The position numbers and the translations under genes were made by a program. Shown one piece after another: positions 53,976-61,385 of a stretch of 64,000 nucleotides of DNA. Within the stretch, counting starts at the first letter, position 1. Each line of letters opens with the position of its first letter. A model generated the notes under the pieces. It worked only from the letters and a program-made list of their open reading frames with translations, made no database searches and was not told the origin of the DNA. Source of the stretch: Ga0077555 sp050187415 (GTDB lineage: Bacteria; Pseudomonadota; Alphaproteobacteria; Rhizobiales; Hyphomicrobiaceae); NCBI GenBank assembly GCA_050187415.1, contig JBFWXN010000022.1:1-64000 (forward strand), written 5' to 3'.

Positions 53976-54144
53976 GACGAGCTTCCTCCTTCAGGCGCTT
54001 GGCCAGGGCTTCGTCAGCCTGCTCGCGCTCGGCTTCGTGTCGGTTGAGCCAATGCGCTTGCACTGGTGCTGGACGCTTCGGTGTCTGCTTGCGCCAGCGC
54101 CGCTCGGCGCGCTTCACTCGGCGCCCGGTGTGAGACGGCTTCAT
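53968..54144 (-). CDS. 58-residue basic coupled protein
   Basis: A short frame, MKPSHTGRRVKRAERRWRKQ to KRLKEEARHG, found by translating the gap between the replication gene and HNH. Its ATG overlaps the replication-gene stop (ATGA) and its stop overlaps the HNH start, so it is in a tightly coupled operon. It is strongly basic at the N-terminus and helical and charged after, suggesting nucleic-acid binding. Candidates are a divergent small terminase or an accessory packaging factor, but no family resemblance is visible. Confidence 0.6.
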   Translation of the reverse strand: MKPSHTGRRVKRAERRWRKQTPKRPAPVQAHWLNRHEAEREQADEALAKRLKEEARHG

Positions 54145-54884
54145 CGAAACACCCCGCCGGTGAGGTCGGCTCGCTTCCAGCCAGTCTTCGCGAAGGCTGC
54201 CTGTCGCTGCTCAAGCTGCTGCCGGATCGCCTCGGGATCGGGAAGTGGACCAGGCGGTGGCGGTCGGTGTTCGGCTCCGACGATTGACCCTGGCTCGATA
54301 GTCGCGAAGCCCGTTTCAACGGATATATTCCCGCTTCGCGGAATATATTGCGCTTCCTGCGGAGCTTCGGAGAAGCCAGAGTTTTCGGCGCTTTCAGCCC
54401 TGTTTGCGGTGCTTTGGGATGTGCGCTGTGGCGCACGACGTGCCGCCTTTGATGTGCGCTCCGACGCACATACTTTGCCGGTCTGCTTATGCGCCGGGGA
54501 TGTGCGCTGTGGCGCACGTGCTTTGCTCACATGCTTCGGGCCGCGACGTTGCGTGCGCCCTTCCGCAAAGGCGGCATTATCGGCCTCATTGTCATACACA
54601 ACCGAGTACGAGAACCGCCGCTCGGTCTTCGTGTCGATGCCGCACTCGATGTACCCGTGCAGCTCCAGCAGTCGAATCGCCGCATTGATCGCCTCGCGGC
54701 GACAGCCGACCAGCTCGGCCAGCCGGCTTTGGCTAGCGGTGCAGCCGAGCCCATTGCGTCCAAACCTGTCGTGCGCCGCGATCACCCCCAGCAACGCCAA
54801 GGGGATGCCGGCTAGGCGCGTGTCGCGAAGCGCCCTAAAGGGTATCGCCCCGTAACACGCGTAGTCTGCACTTTCCCGTGCCAT
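54141..54884 (-). CDS. Replication-type winged-helix protein (candidate replication initiator)
   Basis: A 247-residue protein. Residues about 46-85 form a helix-turn-helix (ASQSRLAELVGCRREAINAA then LLELHGYIEC), the kind found in phage and plasmid replication initiators. A low-complexity basic middle (about 108-155) has three repeats of (A/C)-x-x-RTS. A proline-rich linker (PPPPGPLPDP) and a C-terminal helix follow. The repeats correspond to DNA repeats that look like iterons, so the gene may hold its own origin. It is the first gene of the packaging operon, nearest attR. Replication function is inference. Confidence 0.6.
   Translation of the reverse strand: MARESADYACYGAIPFRALRDTRLAGIPLALLGVIAAHDRFGRNGLGCTASQSRLAELVGCRREAINAAIRLLELHGYIECGIDTKTERRFSYSVVYDNEADNAAFAEGRTQRRGPKHVSKARAPQRTSPAHKQTGKVCASERTSKAARRAPQRTSQSTANRAESAENSGFSEAPQEAQYIPRSGNISVETGFATIEPGSIVGAEHRPPPPGPLPDPEAIRQQLEQRQAAFAKTGWKRADLTGGVFR
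54323..54348. repeat. AT-rich interrupted palindrome inside the replication gene
   Basis: ATATATTCC and GGAATATAT arms enclose CGCTTCGC. The AT-rich arms stand out in a GC-rich gene and lie about 70 bases from the iteron-like repeats, the expected arrangement for an unwinding region. Confidence 0.5.
54416..54517. repeat. Three iteron-like direct repeats inside the replication gene
   Basis: The unit GTGCGCTGTGGCGCAC, itself an inverted repeat with a TGTG centre, occurs at 54421-54436 and 54502-54517 with identical upstream GGGAT, and in a variant form GTGCGCTCCGACGCAC at 54454-54469. Spacing is 33 and 48 bases. Repeated dyads of this sort are typical binding sites for a replication initiator. 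Confidence 0.6.
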
Positions 54885-54973
54885 TTTACCCTCCAGTTGC
54901 CTGGAAGGTGCAAGCCGAGCGTTTTACGATGCGCCCGTAAGTCGTTGATATGCCATAGGCATGATCAGACGAT

Positions 54974-54981
54974 TTTTACAG
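54974..54981. repeat. TTTTACAG site near attR, candidate integrase arm site
   Basis: The eight bases equal those at 45098-45105 near attL, in the same orientation, and lie 34 bases inside the right repeat. The 130 bases between the replication gene start and attR hold no gene; a second TTTTAC at 54922-54927 may belong to the same set. Confidence 0.4.
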
Positions 54982-55014
54982 CTAAGCCATTGAAAGCCGC
55001 GAATAGCAGATGGC

Positions 55015-55059
55015 CTGCAAATCCGCGTACCCCGGTTCAATTCCGGGCGTGGCCTCCAG
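55015..55059 (+). repeat. attR: 45-bp direct repeat of the tRNA-Cys 3' part
   Basis: Identical to 45017-45061. To its left is element DNA (the 5' half of the tRNA is missing here), to its right ordinary chromosome resumes. The minus-strand monooxygenase gene ends inside this repeat at 55037. Confidence 0.95.
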
Positions 55060-56167
55060 ACCCGGATTTTGCGTTGACTGCCGGCAGCGGCGCTCGAAGG
55101 CGCCCCGGATTGCGTTCGGCAATGATCGGGCGGACCAGGCGGCCGAACCTCTCCGCCTCCTCGTCGTGGAGATAGCCCGAAAGACAAAACGAATGGCAGC
55201 CGGCATCGATGAACTGCTGGATCACGCTCGCGCATTGGCTCGGATCACCGACGATGGCGATGCCCGCGCCCTGCCGGACGCGCGTCAGCCCCGACCACAG
55301 GTGCGGCGCAATGTGCGGCCCCTTCTCACGGGCGAGGTCCTGGATACGGCGGTTCGCCTCGGATGTCGCCGTACGCTGGATGACGCGATCCCGGTCGTGC
55401 TCGCTGGTTTGCGCGATCAAGGCCTCTGCCGCTGCCCACGCCTGGTCCTCGGTTTGGCGGCAGATGATCTGCAGCCGCATGCCGAAGCCGATCTGGTCGC
55501 CCCGCCCATGCTCCGCTGCAAGTGACCGGATCGCGGCGACATTCGCGCTAATGCGCTCGGGCGTATCGCCCCAGAAGAGGTGTACGTCCGAATGGCGGGC
55601 CGAGATGTCCCACGCCTGCTTCGATCCCCCTCCGAGATAGAAGCGCGGGTGTGGCTTCTGATAGGCCCGCGGTCTGATCTCGGCGCCTTTCAGCGAATGG
55701 AACTTCCCGTCGAAATGGAGCGGCCCTGAAGCCGTCCAGAGCGCCTTCAGGATGCGGACCTCCTCCTCCATCAGCTCGTAGCGCTCGCTTTTGCCGAGCG
55801 TCACTCCTTCGGCCTCGACGTCGGTCTCGTTCTGGCCGGCGATGAGATTGACGGAGATGCGCCCCTTCGACAGATGGTCGAGCGTCGAGATCATCTTGGC
55901 CAGCATCACAGGATTGATGTAGCCGGGCCGCGCCGCAATCAGCGGCCGGATCAGCGAGTGCCGCGCGGCCATGTAGGCTCCGGCCATGTAGGCCTCCCAG
56001 CAGGAAACGCCGACCGGGATCAGAAGATACTCGAAACCCGCCCCCTCGGCCGCCCCGACCACGCGCTCGAACAACTCCAGCGAGGGCGTGACGTCACTCG
56101 CCGGATCGTTGAAGCGAACGGTGTCGCCGTGGGTCGGAAGGTACCAACCGAACTCGAGGGGCCGCAT
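55037..56167 (-). CDS. Flavin-dependent alkanesulfonate monooxygenase-like protein (SsuD/LLM family)
   Basis: A 376-residue luciferase-like monooxygenase with FGWYLPTHGD at the start, SKGRISVNLIAGQNETDVEAEG near 100-120, and RFYLGGGSKQAWDISARHSDVHLFWG near 190-215. SsuD-type enzymes use reduced FMN to release sulfite from alkanesulfonates. The ATG at 56167 gives the standard N-terminus; the frame upstream to 56287 is not supported. The last seven codons and stop lie within the attR repeat, so the gene overlapped the tRNA-Cys 3' end in antisense even before integration. Confidence 0.88.
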   Translation of the reverse strand: MRPLEFGWYLPTHGDTVRFNDPASDVTPSLELFERVVGAAEGAGFEYLLIPVGVSCWEAYMAGAYMAARHSLIRPLIAARPGYINPVMLAKMISTLDHLSKGRISVNLIAGQNETDVEAEGVTLGKSERYELMEEEVRILKALWTASGPLHFDGKFHSLKGAEIRPRAYQKPHPRFYLGGGSKQAWDISARHSDVHLFWGDTPERISANVAAIRSLAAEHGRGDQIGFGMRLQIICRQTEDQAWAAAEALIAQTSEHDRDRVIQRTATSEANRRIQDLAREKGPHIAPHLWSGLTRVRQGAGIAIVGDPSQCASVIQQFIDAGCHSFCLSGYLHDEEAERFGRLVRPIIAERNPGRLRAPLPAVNAKSGSGGHARN

Positions 56168-56346
56168 CGGCACTTTCCCGCAGGTATGGATTTGCAACGA
56201 ATGATATTGCATCGATAGCGCAATTTCGCCGCCCCGCGCCAGCCCGGAACGGTGCCGCTTTTCGCATCTGCAGCGACGAGTTTCCATTGACTTCCAGGGG
56301 CGTGATCCGATTCATGGCTCTCTTCGAGTGAGCTGGAGATATGCGT

Positions 56347-57642
56347 ATGACAACGAATACCGTGCCGGGCTTCGCCACCCGAGCAATCCACGCAGGCGCC
56401 GCTCCCGACCCCGCTACGGGCGCGCGCGTGACACCGATTTACCAGACCGCCTCCTTCGTCTTCAATGACGCCGAGCACGCTGCCTCGCTGTTCGCGCTGC
56501 AATCCTTCGGCAACATCTATTCGCGCATCGGCAATCCCACCCAGAGCGCGCTCGAAGCGCGTATCGCGTCGCTCGAAGGGGGCACCGCAGCGCTGGCCGT
56601 GGCGTCGGGACACGCGGCGCAACTCGTCACGTTTCACACGCTGCTCGATCCGGGTGACGACTTCGTCGCCGGGCGCCAGCTCTATGGCGGCTCGATCAAC
56701 CAGTTCAATCACGCATTCAAGAAGTTCAACTGGAACGTGGTGTGGGCGGATTCGACCGACCCCTCGTCGTTCGAGAAGGCTATTACGCCGAAAACCAAAG
56801 CCATCATGATCGAATCGATCGCCAATCCGGGCGGCGTCGTGGTCGATATTGCGGCCATTTCCGCCATCGCCCGCAAGGCCGGCATTCCGCTGATCGTCGA
56901 CAACACGCTGGCCTCCCCCTACCTGTGCCGCCCGAAGGAGCACGGCGCCGACATCGTGCTGCACTCGATGACGAAGTTCATCGGCGGGCACGGCAATTCG
57001 ATCGGCGGCATCATCGTCGATTGCGGCACTTTCGACTGGGCCAAGGCCGGCGGCAAGTATCCTACGCTGACCTCGCCGAACTCGAGCTACAACGGCATGG
57101 TTCTGGCTGAGACGTTCGGCGATTTCGCCTTCGCTATCGCGTGCCGCGTGATGGGCCTTCGGGATCTCGGGCCAGCGATCTCGCCGTTCAACTCCTACAT
57201 GATCCTCACCGGCGTCGAGACGTTGCCGCTGCGCATGGAACGGCACTGCGCCAATGCGCTGGCGGCGGCGCGCCATCTCGAGAAGCACGCGGGCGTGGCC
57301 TGGGTCAACTACGCCGGCCTCGAAACGAACAAGTACTATCCGGTGCACAAGCGCATCTGCCCCGCCGGCGCGGGCGCCGTCTTCACGTTCGGGCTGAAGG
57401 GGGGCTACAACGCAGGCGTCAAGTTCGTCGGCGCCCTCGAGTTGTTCTCGCATCTGGCCAACATCGGCGATACGCGCAGCCTGGTGATCCATCCGGCCTC
57501 GACGACGCACAGCCAGCTCACGCCCGAGCAGCGTGCGGCCGCAGGTGCCGGAGACGACGTGGTCCGCCTCTCGATCGGCATCGAGGATGCAGCTGACATC
57601 ATAGCCGACCTCGATCAGGCGCTGGCAAAAGCGGCGGCCTGA
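56347..57642 (+). CDS. metY: O-acetylhomoserine sulfhydrylase / aminocarboxypropyltransferase (MetY-type)
   Basis: A 431-residue PLP enzyme of the Cys/Met metabolism family. The PLP lysine lies in HSMTKFIGGHGNSIGG near residue 210, with VDNTLASPYLCRP upstream and YSRIGNPTQSALEARIASLEGG near 58-79. The GIIVDCGTFDW insertion and length are typical of MetY, which makes homocysteine from O-acetylhomoserine and sulfide. GGAG eight bases upstream favours the ATG at 56347 over 56341. It is divergent from the monooxygenase; the two would respectively use and supply reduced sulfur. Confidence 0.92.
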   Translation: MTTNTVPGFATRAIHAGAAPDPATGARVTPIYQTASFVFNDAEHAASLFALQSFGNIYSRIGNPTQSALEARIASLEGGTAALAVASGHAAQLVTFHTLLDPGDDFVAGRQLYGGSINQFNHAFKKFNWNVVWADSTDPSSFEKAITPKTKAIMIESIANPGGVVVDIAAISAIARKAGIPLIVDNTLASPYLCRPKEHGADIVLHSMTKFIGGHGNSIGGIIVDCGTFDWAKAGGKYPTLTSPNSSYNGMVLAETFGDFAFAIACRVMGLRDLGPAISPFNSYMILTGVETLPLRMERHCANALAAARHLEKHAGVAWVNYAGLETNKYYPVHKRICPAGAGAVFTFGLKGGYNAGVKFVGALELFSHLANIGDTRSLVIHPASTTHSQLTPEQRAAAGAGDDVVRLSIGIEDAADIIADLDQALAKAAA

Positions 57643-57665
57643 GCGCGGCCCCGAACGCGAAGGGG

Positions 57666-57689
57666 CGGGCGGCAAGCGATCGCCGCCCG
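57666..57689. terminator. Hairpin after metY (possible bidirectional terminator)
   Basis: Perfect arms CGGGCGGC and GCCGCCCG with an eight-base loop lie in the 70-base gap between the convergent metY and hydrolase genes. There is no T run, but position and strength suggest termination. Confidence 0.5.
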
Positions 57690-57712
57690 TCGCGGTCTAC
57701 GTCGCCCAGAAT

Positions 57713-58609
57713 CTAAGGCCGAGGCCGATCGCCGAAGAATATTTTGAGTTCTGCGAGCACGGTGGCGGGATCTTCTTCCGCGAGATAGTGGCCCGTCTCG
57801 ATCGCACGGCCGGTCACGTCGCCATCGCAGTAGGCCGACCAGAGCGCCAGCGCGTCATACCAGGCGCCGATCTTGCCATTCGAGCCCCACAACACATGTA
57901 GCGGACAGCGGATACGCCTGCCTTCGGCCCGGCTTTCCCGGTCGTGCACGAGATCGATGCTGGCCGCCGCGCGATAGTCCTCGCACATGCCGGTGATCAT
58001 CTCGCGCGTCCGCGCTGCTGTGAGGTAGTCGGCAAGCGCCTCGGGTGCGAAGAAGTCGGGCGGCTTCGGCTCGCGCGATGTATGGGCCCGGAACCATGCC
58101 TCGGGTGCCGCCGAGATGAGATCCTCGGGGAAGGGATGCGGCTGCGCAAACCAGAACCAATGATAGTAGCCAAGCCCGAATGCCATATCCGCCCGTTCGA
58201 AGTGCTCGATGGTCGGCACGATGTCGAGCACGGCGAGCCTGAGCACGCGATCGGGATGGTCTATGGCGAGGCGGTGTGCGACGCGCGCGCCCCGATCGTG
58301 CGCGGCAACAAGAAACCGGTCGTGCCCCAACCCCTGCATCAGCTCGACGACATCGCGCGCCATCTCGCGCTTGGCATAAGGCGCATGGTCGGCCGTGGGC
58401 GCCGGCTTGAACGACTGCCCGTAGCCTCTGAGATCGGGTGCGACGACCGTGAAAGAGCGCGCCAGCTCCGGCGCCACGCGATGCCACATGGCGTGCGTTT
58501 GCGGATTTCCGTGCAGCAGCACGAGCGGCGGGCCGTTGCCGCCGATCCGGACGCGAAGCGCGCCGTCGCTGACGTCAACGCGCTCCAGCCTGAAGCCGTC
58601 GAAGAACAT
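57713..58609 (-). CDS. Haloacetate (fluoroacetate-type) dehalogenase, alpha/beta hydrolase
   Basis: A 298-residue alpha/beta hydrolase with the specific pattern of DehH1/fluoroacetate dehalogenases: oxyanion-region HGNP at 33-36, nucleophile D105 followed by the carboxylate-binding arginines in HDRGARVAHRL (R106, R109), supporting aspartate D129 and catalytic histidine H273 (TGHYLAEE), plus the YHWFWFAQP segment near 150. It would hydrolyse haloacetate to glycolate. It starts two bases after the hydroxyacid dehydrogenase stop, so the two are one operon. Activity on fluorine cannot be told from sequence. Confidence 0.85.
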   Translation of the reverse strand: MFFDGFRLERVDVSDGALRVRIGGNGPPLVLLHGNPQTHAMWHRVAPELARSFTVVAPDLRGYGQSFKPAPTADHAPYAKREMARDVVELMQGLGHDRFLVAAHDRGARVAHRLAIDHPDRVLRLAVLDIVPTIEHFERADMAFGLGYYHWFWFAQPHPFPEDLISAAPEAWFRAHTSREPKPPDFFAPEALADYLTAARTREMITGMCEDYRAAASIDLVHDRESRAEGRRIRCPLHVLWGSNGKIGAWYDALALWSAYCDGDVTGRAIETGHYLAEEDPATVLAELKIFFGDRPRP

Positions 58610-58611
58610 CG

Positions 58612-59673
58612 CTAGTCCTTCGGTAGCGGCTGCGGCCGGAAGCCCAGGATCTTCTCGAAGCGGTCGCAGTATTTGGGCCACGCCTCGCGGTTGATCAGCC
58701 GGGGCGGCACGCGCCCGTCGAGGATATCGATCCACTGGTCGGCCGAGAAAATCGCCACGTTGGCCATCGCCTCCGCCGTGATGCCGGCATTGTGCGGCGA
58801 TACGATCACGTTCTCGAAGGCCATCAGCGGATGATCGGTCGGAGGCGGCTCCTCGATGAAAACGTCGATGCCGGCCCCCGAGATCAGTTCTTCGTTGAGC
58901 GCGCGGACAAGACCGTCTTCGCTGTAGGTGCCGCCGCGCGACGTGTTGATGAAGTAGGCCGACCGCTTCATGCTCTTGAACTGGTCGTAGCTCATCAGGT
59001 TGCTCGAGCTGTCGCTGAGCGGCGTGTGCATGGTGACGTAGTCGGCACGCTCGAGCAGTTCCTCGAGTCCGACCTTGGTCGCCCCCTTCGCCGCGATCTT
59101 TTCCGCTGACAGATAGGGATCGTAGGCGAGCACCGTCATCTTGAAGAGGCCGGCGCACAGCTCGGCAACGCGGCCGCCGATATTGCCGATGCCAATGATG
59201 CCCACCGTCTTGCCGAGGAGATCGTTGCCCGCAAAGTGAAAGCGCTCGACGTCCTTCTGCCGTCGCATGGCGGCATTCGCCTGGGCGATCTTCTTGGAGA
59301 GTGACAGCATCAGCCCGAGTGCGTGCTCGGCAACCGCCTCCTTGTTGGCGCCCGACTGGTTGCAAACGATGATGCCGGCCTCGTTGCAATCGTCGAGGTT
59401 GATCGTGTCGTAGCCCGCCCCCAGCGAGCAGATGGCGAGCAGGTTGGGGGCCTTTGCAAACAGGCGCCTGTCCGGGAACCACGGCTCGCGCAGCTCCGTG
59501 CGGCCCGAGACGTGATAGCAGTGCGTGCGTTCGAGCTCCTTCCAGCTCTCCGCGACCTCGGCCTCCATCGGCCGCCGGAACATGTCGATATCGGGCCTGC
59601 GCTCCCGGATGTTCGCTGCCGTCGGGTCCATGCGATAATGAAAATAGATGATGCGTTTGATGTTGGTCGCCAT
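58612..59673 (-). CDS. D-isomer-specific 2-hydroxyacid dehydrogenase
   Basis: A 353-residue NAD-dependent dehydrogenase. The Rossmann motif GIGNIG is at 161-166, and the catalytic set is visible as arginine in NTSRGG, glutamate in IDVFIEEPPP and histidine in SPHNAGIT. The N-terminus is longer than in most SerA-like enzymes and includes HYRMDPTAANIRERRPDIDMF. Substrate may be glyoxylate/glycolate, given coupling with the dehalogenase whose product is glycolate; phosphoglycerate is less likely without a regulatory domain. Confidence 0.85.
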   Translation of the reverse strand: MATNIKRIIYFHYRMDPTAANIRERRPDIDMFRRPMEAEVAESWKELERTHCYHVSGRTELREPWFPDRRLFAKAPNLLAICSLGAGYDTINLDDCNEAGIIVCNQSGANKEAVAEHALGLMLSLSKKIAQANAAMRRQKDVERFHFAGNDLLGKTVGIIGIGNIGGRVAELCAGLFKMTVLAYDPYLSAEKIAAKGATKVGLEELLERADYVTMHTPLSDSSSNLMSYDQFKSMKRSAYFINTSRGGTYSEDGLVRALNEELISGAGIDVFIEEPPPTDHPLMAFENVIVSPHNAGITAEAMANVAIFSADQWIDILDGRVPPRLINREAWPKYCDRFEKILGFRPQPLPKD

Positions 59674-59705
59674 TTCGGCTCGCTCCCCGATCGGCTAGTG
59701 ACGTA

Positions 59706-59738
59706 GCAAAGGCGCCCCCTTGTCAGGGACGCCTTTGC
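59706..59738. terminator. Hairpin between the oxidase-like gene and the dehydrogenase
   Basis: GCAAAGGCGCCCC pairs with GGGACGCCTTTGC at 12 of 13 positions around a seven-base loop. It lies between two minus-strand genes, downstream of the one at 59794, so it may terminate that transcript. There is no T run. Confidence 0.45.
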
Positions 59739-59793
59739 GGGAGGCTTGCACGAAGGACACCGTTCTGCAACTCGCCTCTGGCGGTCGCTCTCG

Positions 59794-60372
59794 TCAGACC
59801 TGCCCCTCCTGGCGGGGGACAAAAGCGGACGGGTTCTGCGCGGAAGGACGTGGCGCGTCGCGCCCGTTATCGACCTTGTGGACGAACGAGAAATGGTTCC
59901 GCGCGCCGATGTCGGGATCGCGCTCCGACATATTCGCCTTCAGGATCTCCCACCCGAACTTGACTGTGCCGACGGAGGCCCACGCCACGCCCTCGTCGAG
60001 CGCCATCCGGATCAAGGTCAAATCAGGGTCGTCTTTACCACTGTACCACGCTGCCGTGACAGAGTTCCAAAAGCGATCGATGATACCTCGGTCGTGTTCG
60101 AGCGTCAGTTTGCCCGACACGCAGGCGTGATAGTCGTGGCCGCGTCCGACGACGCAGAAATGCCCGTGCCCGCCGGCGCCGATCGCCTGGGCAAGATCCG
60201 AGGATTTCTTTCCGAAAAACCAGATGCTTCGTCCCTCGCGCTCGCAGTTAGGGTGCATCGGCTGCATATGCTGCCCGCTGCCGTCGACGCCCAGCATGCC
60301 TGCGCGGATGTCATCCGTCATCTCCCAGAACTGCTCGATCGGTTGTTGCCGGGTTTTCGTCAGGTCGACCAT
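59794..60372 (-). CDS. Pyridoxamine 5'-phosphate oxidase-fold protein (general stress protein 26-like)
   Basis: A 192-residue split-barrel flavin-binding protein. The core shows MTDDIRAGMLGV, MQPMHPNCEREGRSIWFFGKKSSDLAQAI and DRFWNSVTAAWYSGKDDPDLTLIRM, the pattern of the GSP26/PNPOx-like family, whose members bind FMN, F420 or haem. An extra proline-containing tail of about 30 residues follows the barrel. Physiological role unknown. It stands alone, divergent from the DUF169 gene. Confidence 0.8.
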   Translation of the reverse strand: MVDLTKTRQQPIEQFWEMTDDIRAGMLGVDGSGQHMQPMHPNCEREGRSIWFFGKKSSDLAQAIGAGGHGHFCVVGRGHDYHACVSGKLTLEHDRGIIDRFWNSVTAAWYSGKDDPDLTLIRMALDEGVAWASVGTVKFGWEILKANMSERDPDIGARNHFSFVHKVDNGRDAPRPSAQNPSAFVPRQEGQV

Positions 60373-60555
60373 GTCGTTCTCCTCATTCCGCGGCGCGGCA
60401 TCGGTTTCGGCGCCTTGTGGCTCTCATGAGGGGAACGCGACCCGTGAGGCCCGGTTCCTGAAGTCACGCATCCGTCGGCCTGATCGACCGGCCCATTGAC
60501 GGCGCGACGGCCGGGCCGCAGGATTCGGACAGCGAACGATCTGAGGAGAGCCGCC

Positions 60556-61341
60556 ATGTCCGAAATCGACCTGCCACGTCTTGCCGCCGACCTGGAACGG
60601 CTGCTCAAGCTGAAATCGGTCCCGTTCGGCATGAAGCTGTTCGAAAATGCGGCCGAGCTGGAGGAAATCCCCCGGTTGCGCCGCCCGAAGCATGTCCACA
60701 CCCTGGACCAGGTCGTGGCCCAGGCTGCGCGCCTCGGCTGGACGGTTGGCGTCACTGCGGAAAACCTCGTTGGCGCGCAGTGCCGGGCCGTGGTCGGACT
60801 CGGCAATCAGAAGGGCACCGAGTGGGCCTCCGGAAAGTCGACGGCGGGTGTCTGGCACGGCACGCTCGAGGATGCCGCCGCGCGCCAGGCTGCGCTGACC
60901 TGCGTTCCAGACGGGAAGTACGAGGCGCTGGTCGTCTCGCCTCTCGCTGCGGGCCGCCTCGATCCGCCCGACATCGCGCTCTTTTACGCGACGCCCGGCG
61001 CTATGATGTACTTCATCAACGGTATGCAATACGTCGGCTACAAGAAGTTCGACTGGGGCGTGGTGGGTGAAACGGCTTGCGCCGATAGCTGGGGCCGGGC
61101 CCTGTCGAAGCGTGAGCCGTCGCTCTCGATCCCCTGCTTTGCCGAACGCCGCTACGGTGGCGTGCTCGACGACGAGATGCTGATGGCGATTCCGCCCGAG
61201 CAGCTCGAAAAGGCGATCCTGGGCATGCAAAGCCTGGCCAAGAACGGCTTCCGTTACCCGTTCCCGCAATACGGCATCCAGAACGACGTACGCGACGGCA
61301 TGGCCGTCAGCTATCCCGACAAGGCGAAAAAGAAGGCTTGA
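60556..61341 (+). CDS. DUF169-family protein
   Basis: A 261-residue protein of the DUF169 (uncharacterised ArCR) family, recognisable from the LLKLKSVPFGMKLFE start, a central cysteine/serine-containing CRAVVGLG segment, and PSLSIPCFAERRYGGVLDDEMLMAIP. GGAG eight bases before the ATG at 60556 supports the start. The family's biochemical function is not established. It converges on the gene at 61386. Confidence 0.8.
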   Translation: MSEIDLPRLAADLERLLKLKSVPFGMKLFENAAELEEIPRLRRPKHVHTLDQVVAQAARLGWTVGVTAENLVGAQCRAVVGLGNQKGTEWASGKSTAGVWHGTLEDAAARQAALTCVPDGKYEALVVSPLAAGRLDPPDIALFYATPGAMMYFINGMQYVGYKKFDWGVVGETACADSWGRALSKREPSLSIPCFAERRYGGVLDDEMLMAIPPEQLEKAILGMQSLAKNGFRYPFPQYGIQNDVRDGMAVSYPDKAKKKA

Positions 61342-61385
61342 GGCGTGCGAGGCCGATGGGAGCTCGCCGTCCCTCCGGCCGATCG

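Larger units (their letters stand above)
45017..55059. mobile_element. Integrated capsid-encoding element at tRNA-Cys, about 10.0 kb, no tail genes (satellite-like)
   Basis: The element is bounded by a perfect 45-bp repeat, 45017-45061 and 55015-55059, equal to the 3' part of tRNA-Cys; the repeat-to-repeat distance is 9,998 bases. Contents from the integrase end: int, xis-like, portal, prohead protease, major capsid, MerR-like regulator, a small divergent gene, a membrane/coiled-coil/HTH protein, an 80-residue protein, an RHH regulator, large terminase, HNH, a 58-residue protein and a replication-type winged-helix protein. Tail, connector, tape-measure, lysis and recognisable small-terminase genes are absent. 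This matches a capsid-forming satellite plan; an eroded prophage is the alternative. Integration with a tyrosine integrase next to a tRNA 3' end is textbook. Confidence 0.9.

Noticed and set aside
45017..55059. Interpretation as a gene transfer agent cluster
   Set aside because: GTA clusters lack integrase and att repeats and carry tail genes in portal-protease-capsid order; here the reverse holds on all points.
45017..55059. Interpretation as a complete temperate prophage
   Set aside because: Ten kilobases bounded by exact repeats leave no room for tail, connector, lysis or typical lysogeny-control genes, and none is seen.
56168..56346. SAM riboswitch upstream of metY
   Set aside because: The leader was compared by eye with the short SAM-II type found before met genes of alphaproteobacteria and no matching stems or conserved core were seen.
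57713..59482. One long fused protein of dehydrogenase plus hydrolase
   Set aside because: The upstream half of that open frame is out of frame with the dehydrogenase gene; the hydrolase has its own ATG at 58609 directly after the dehydrogenase stop.
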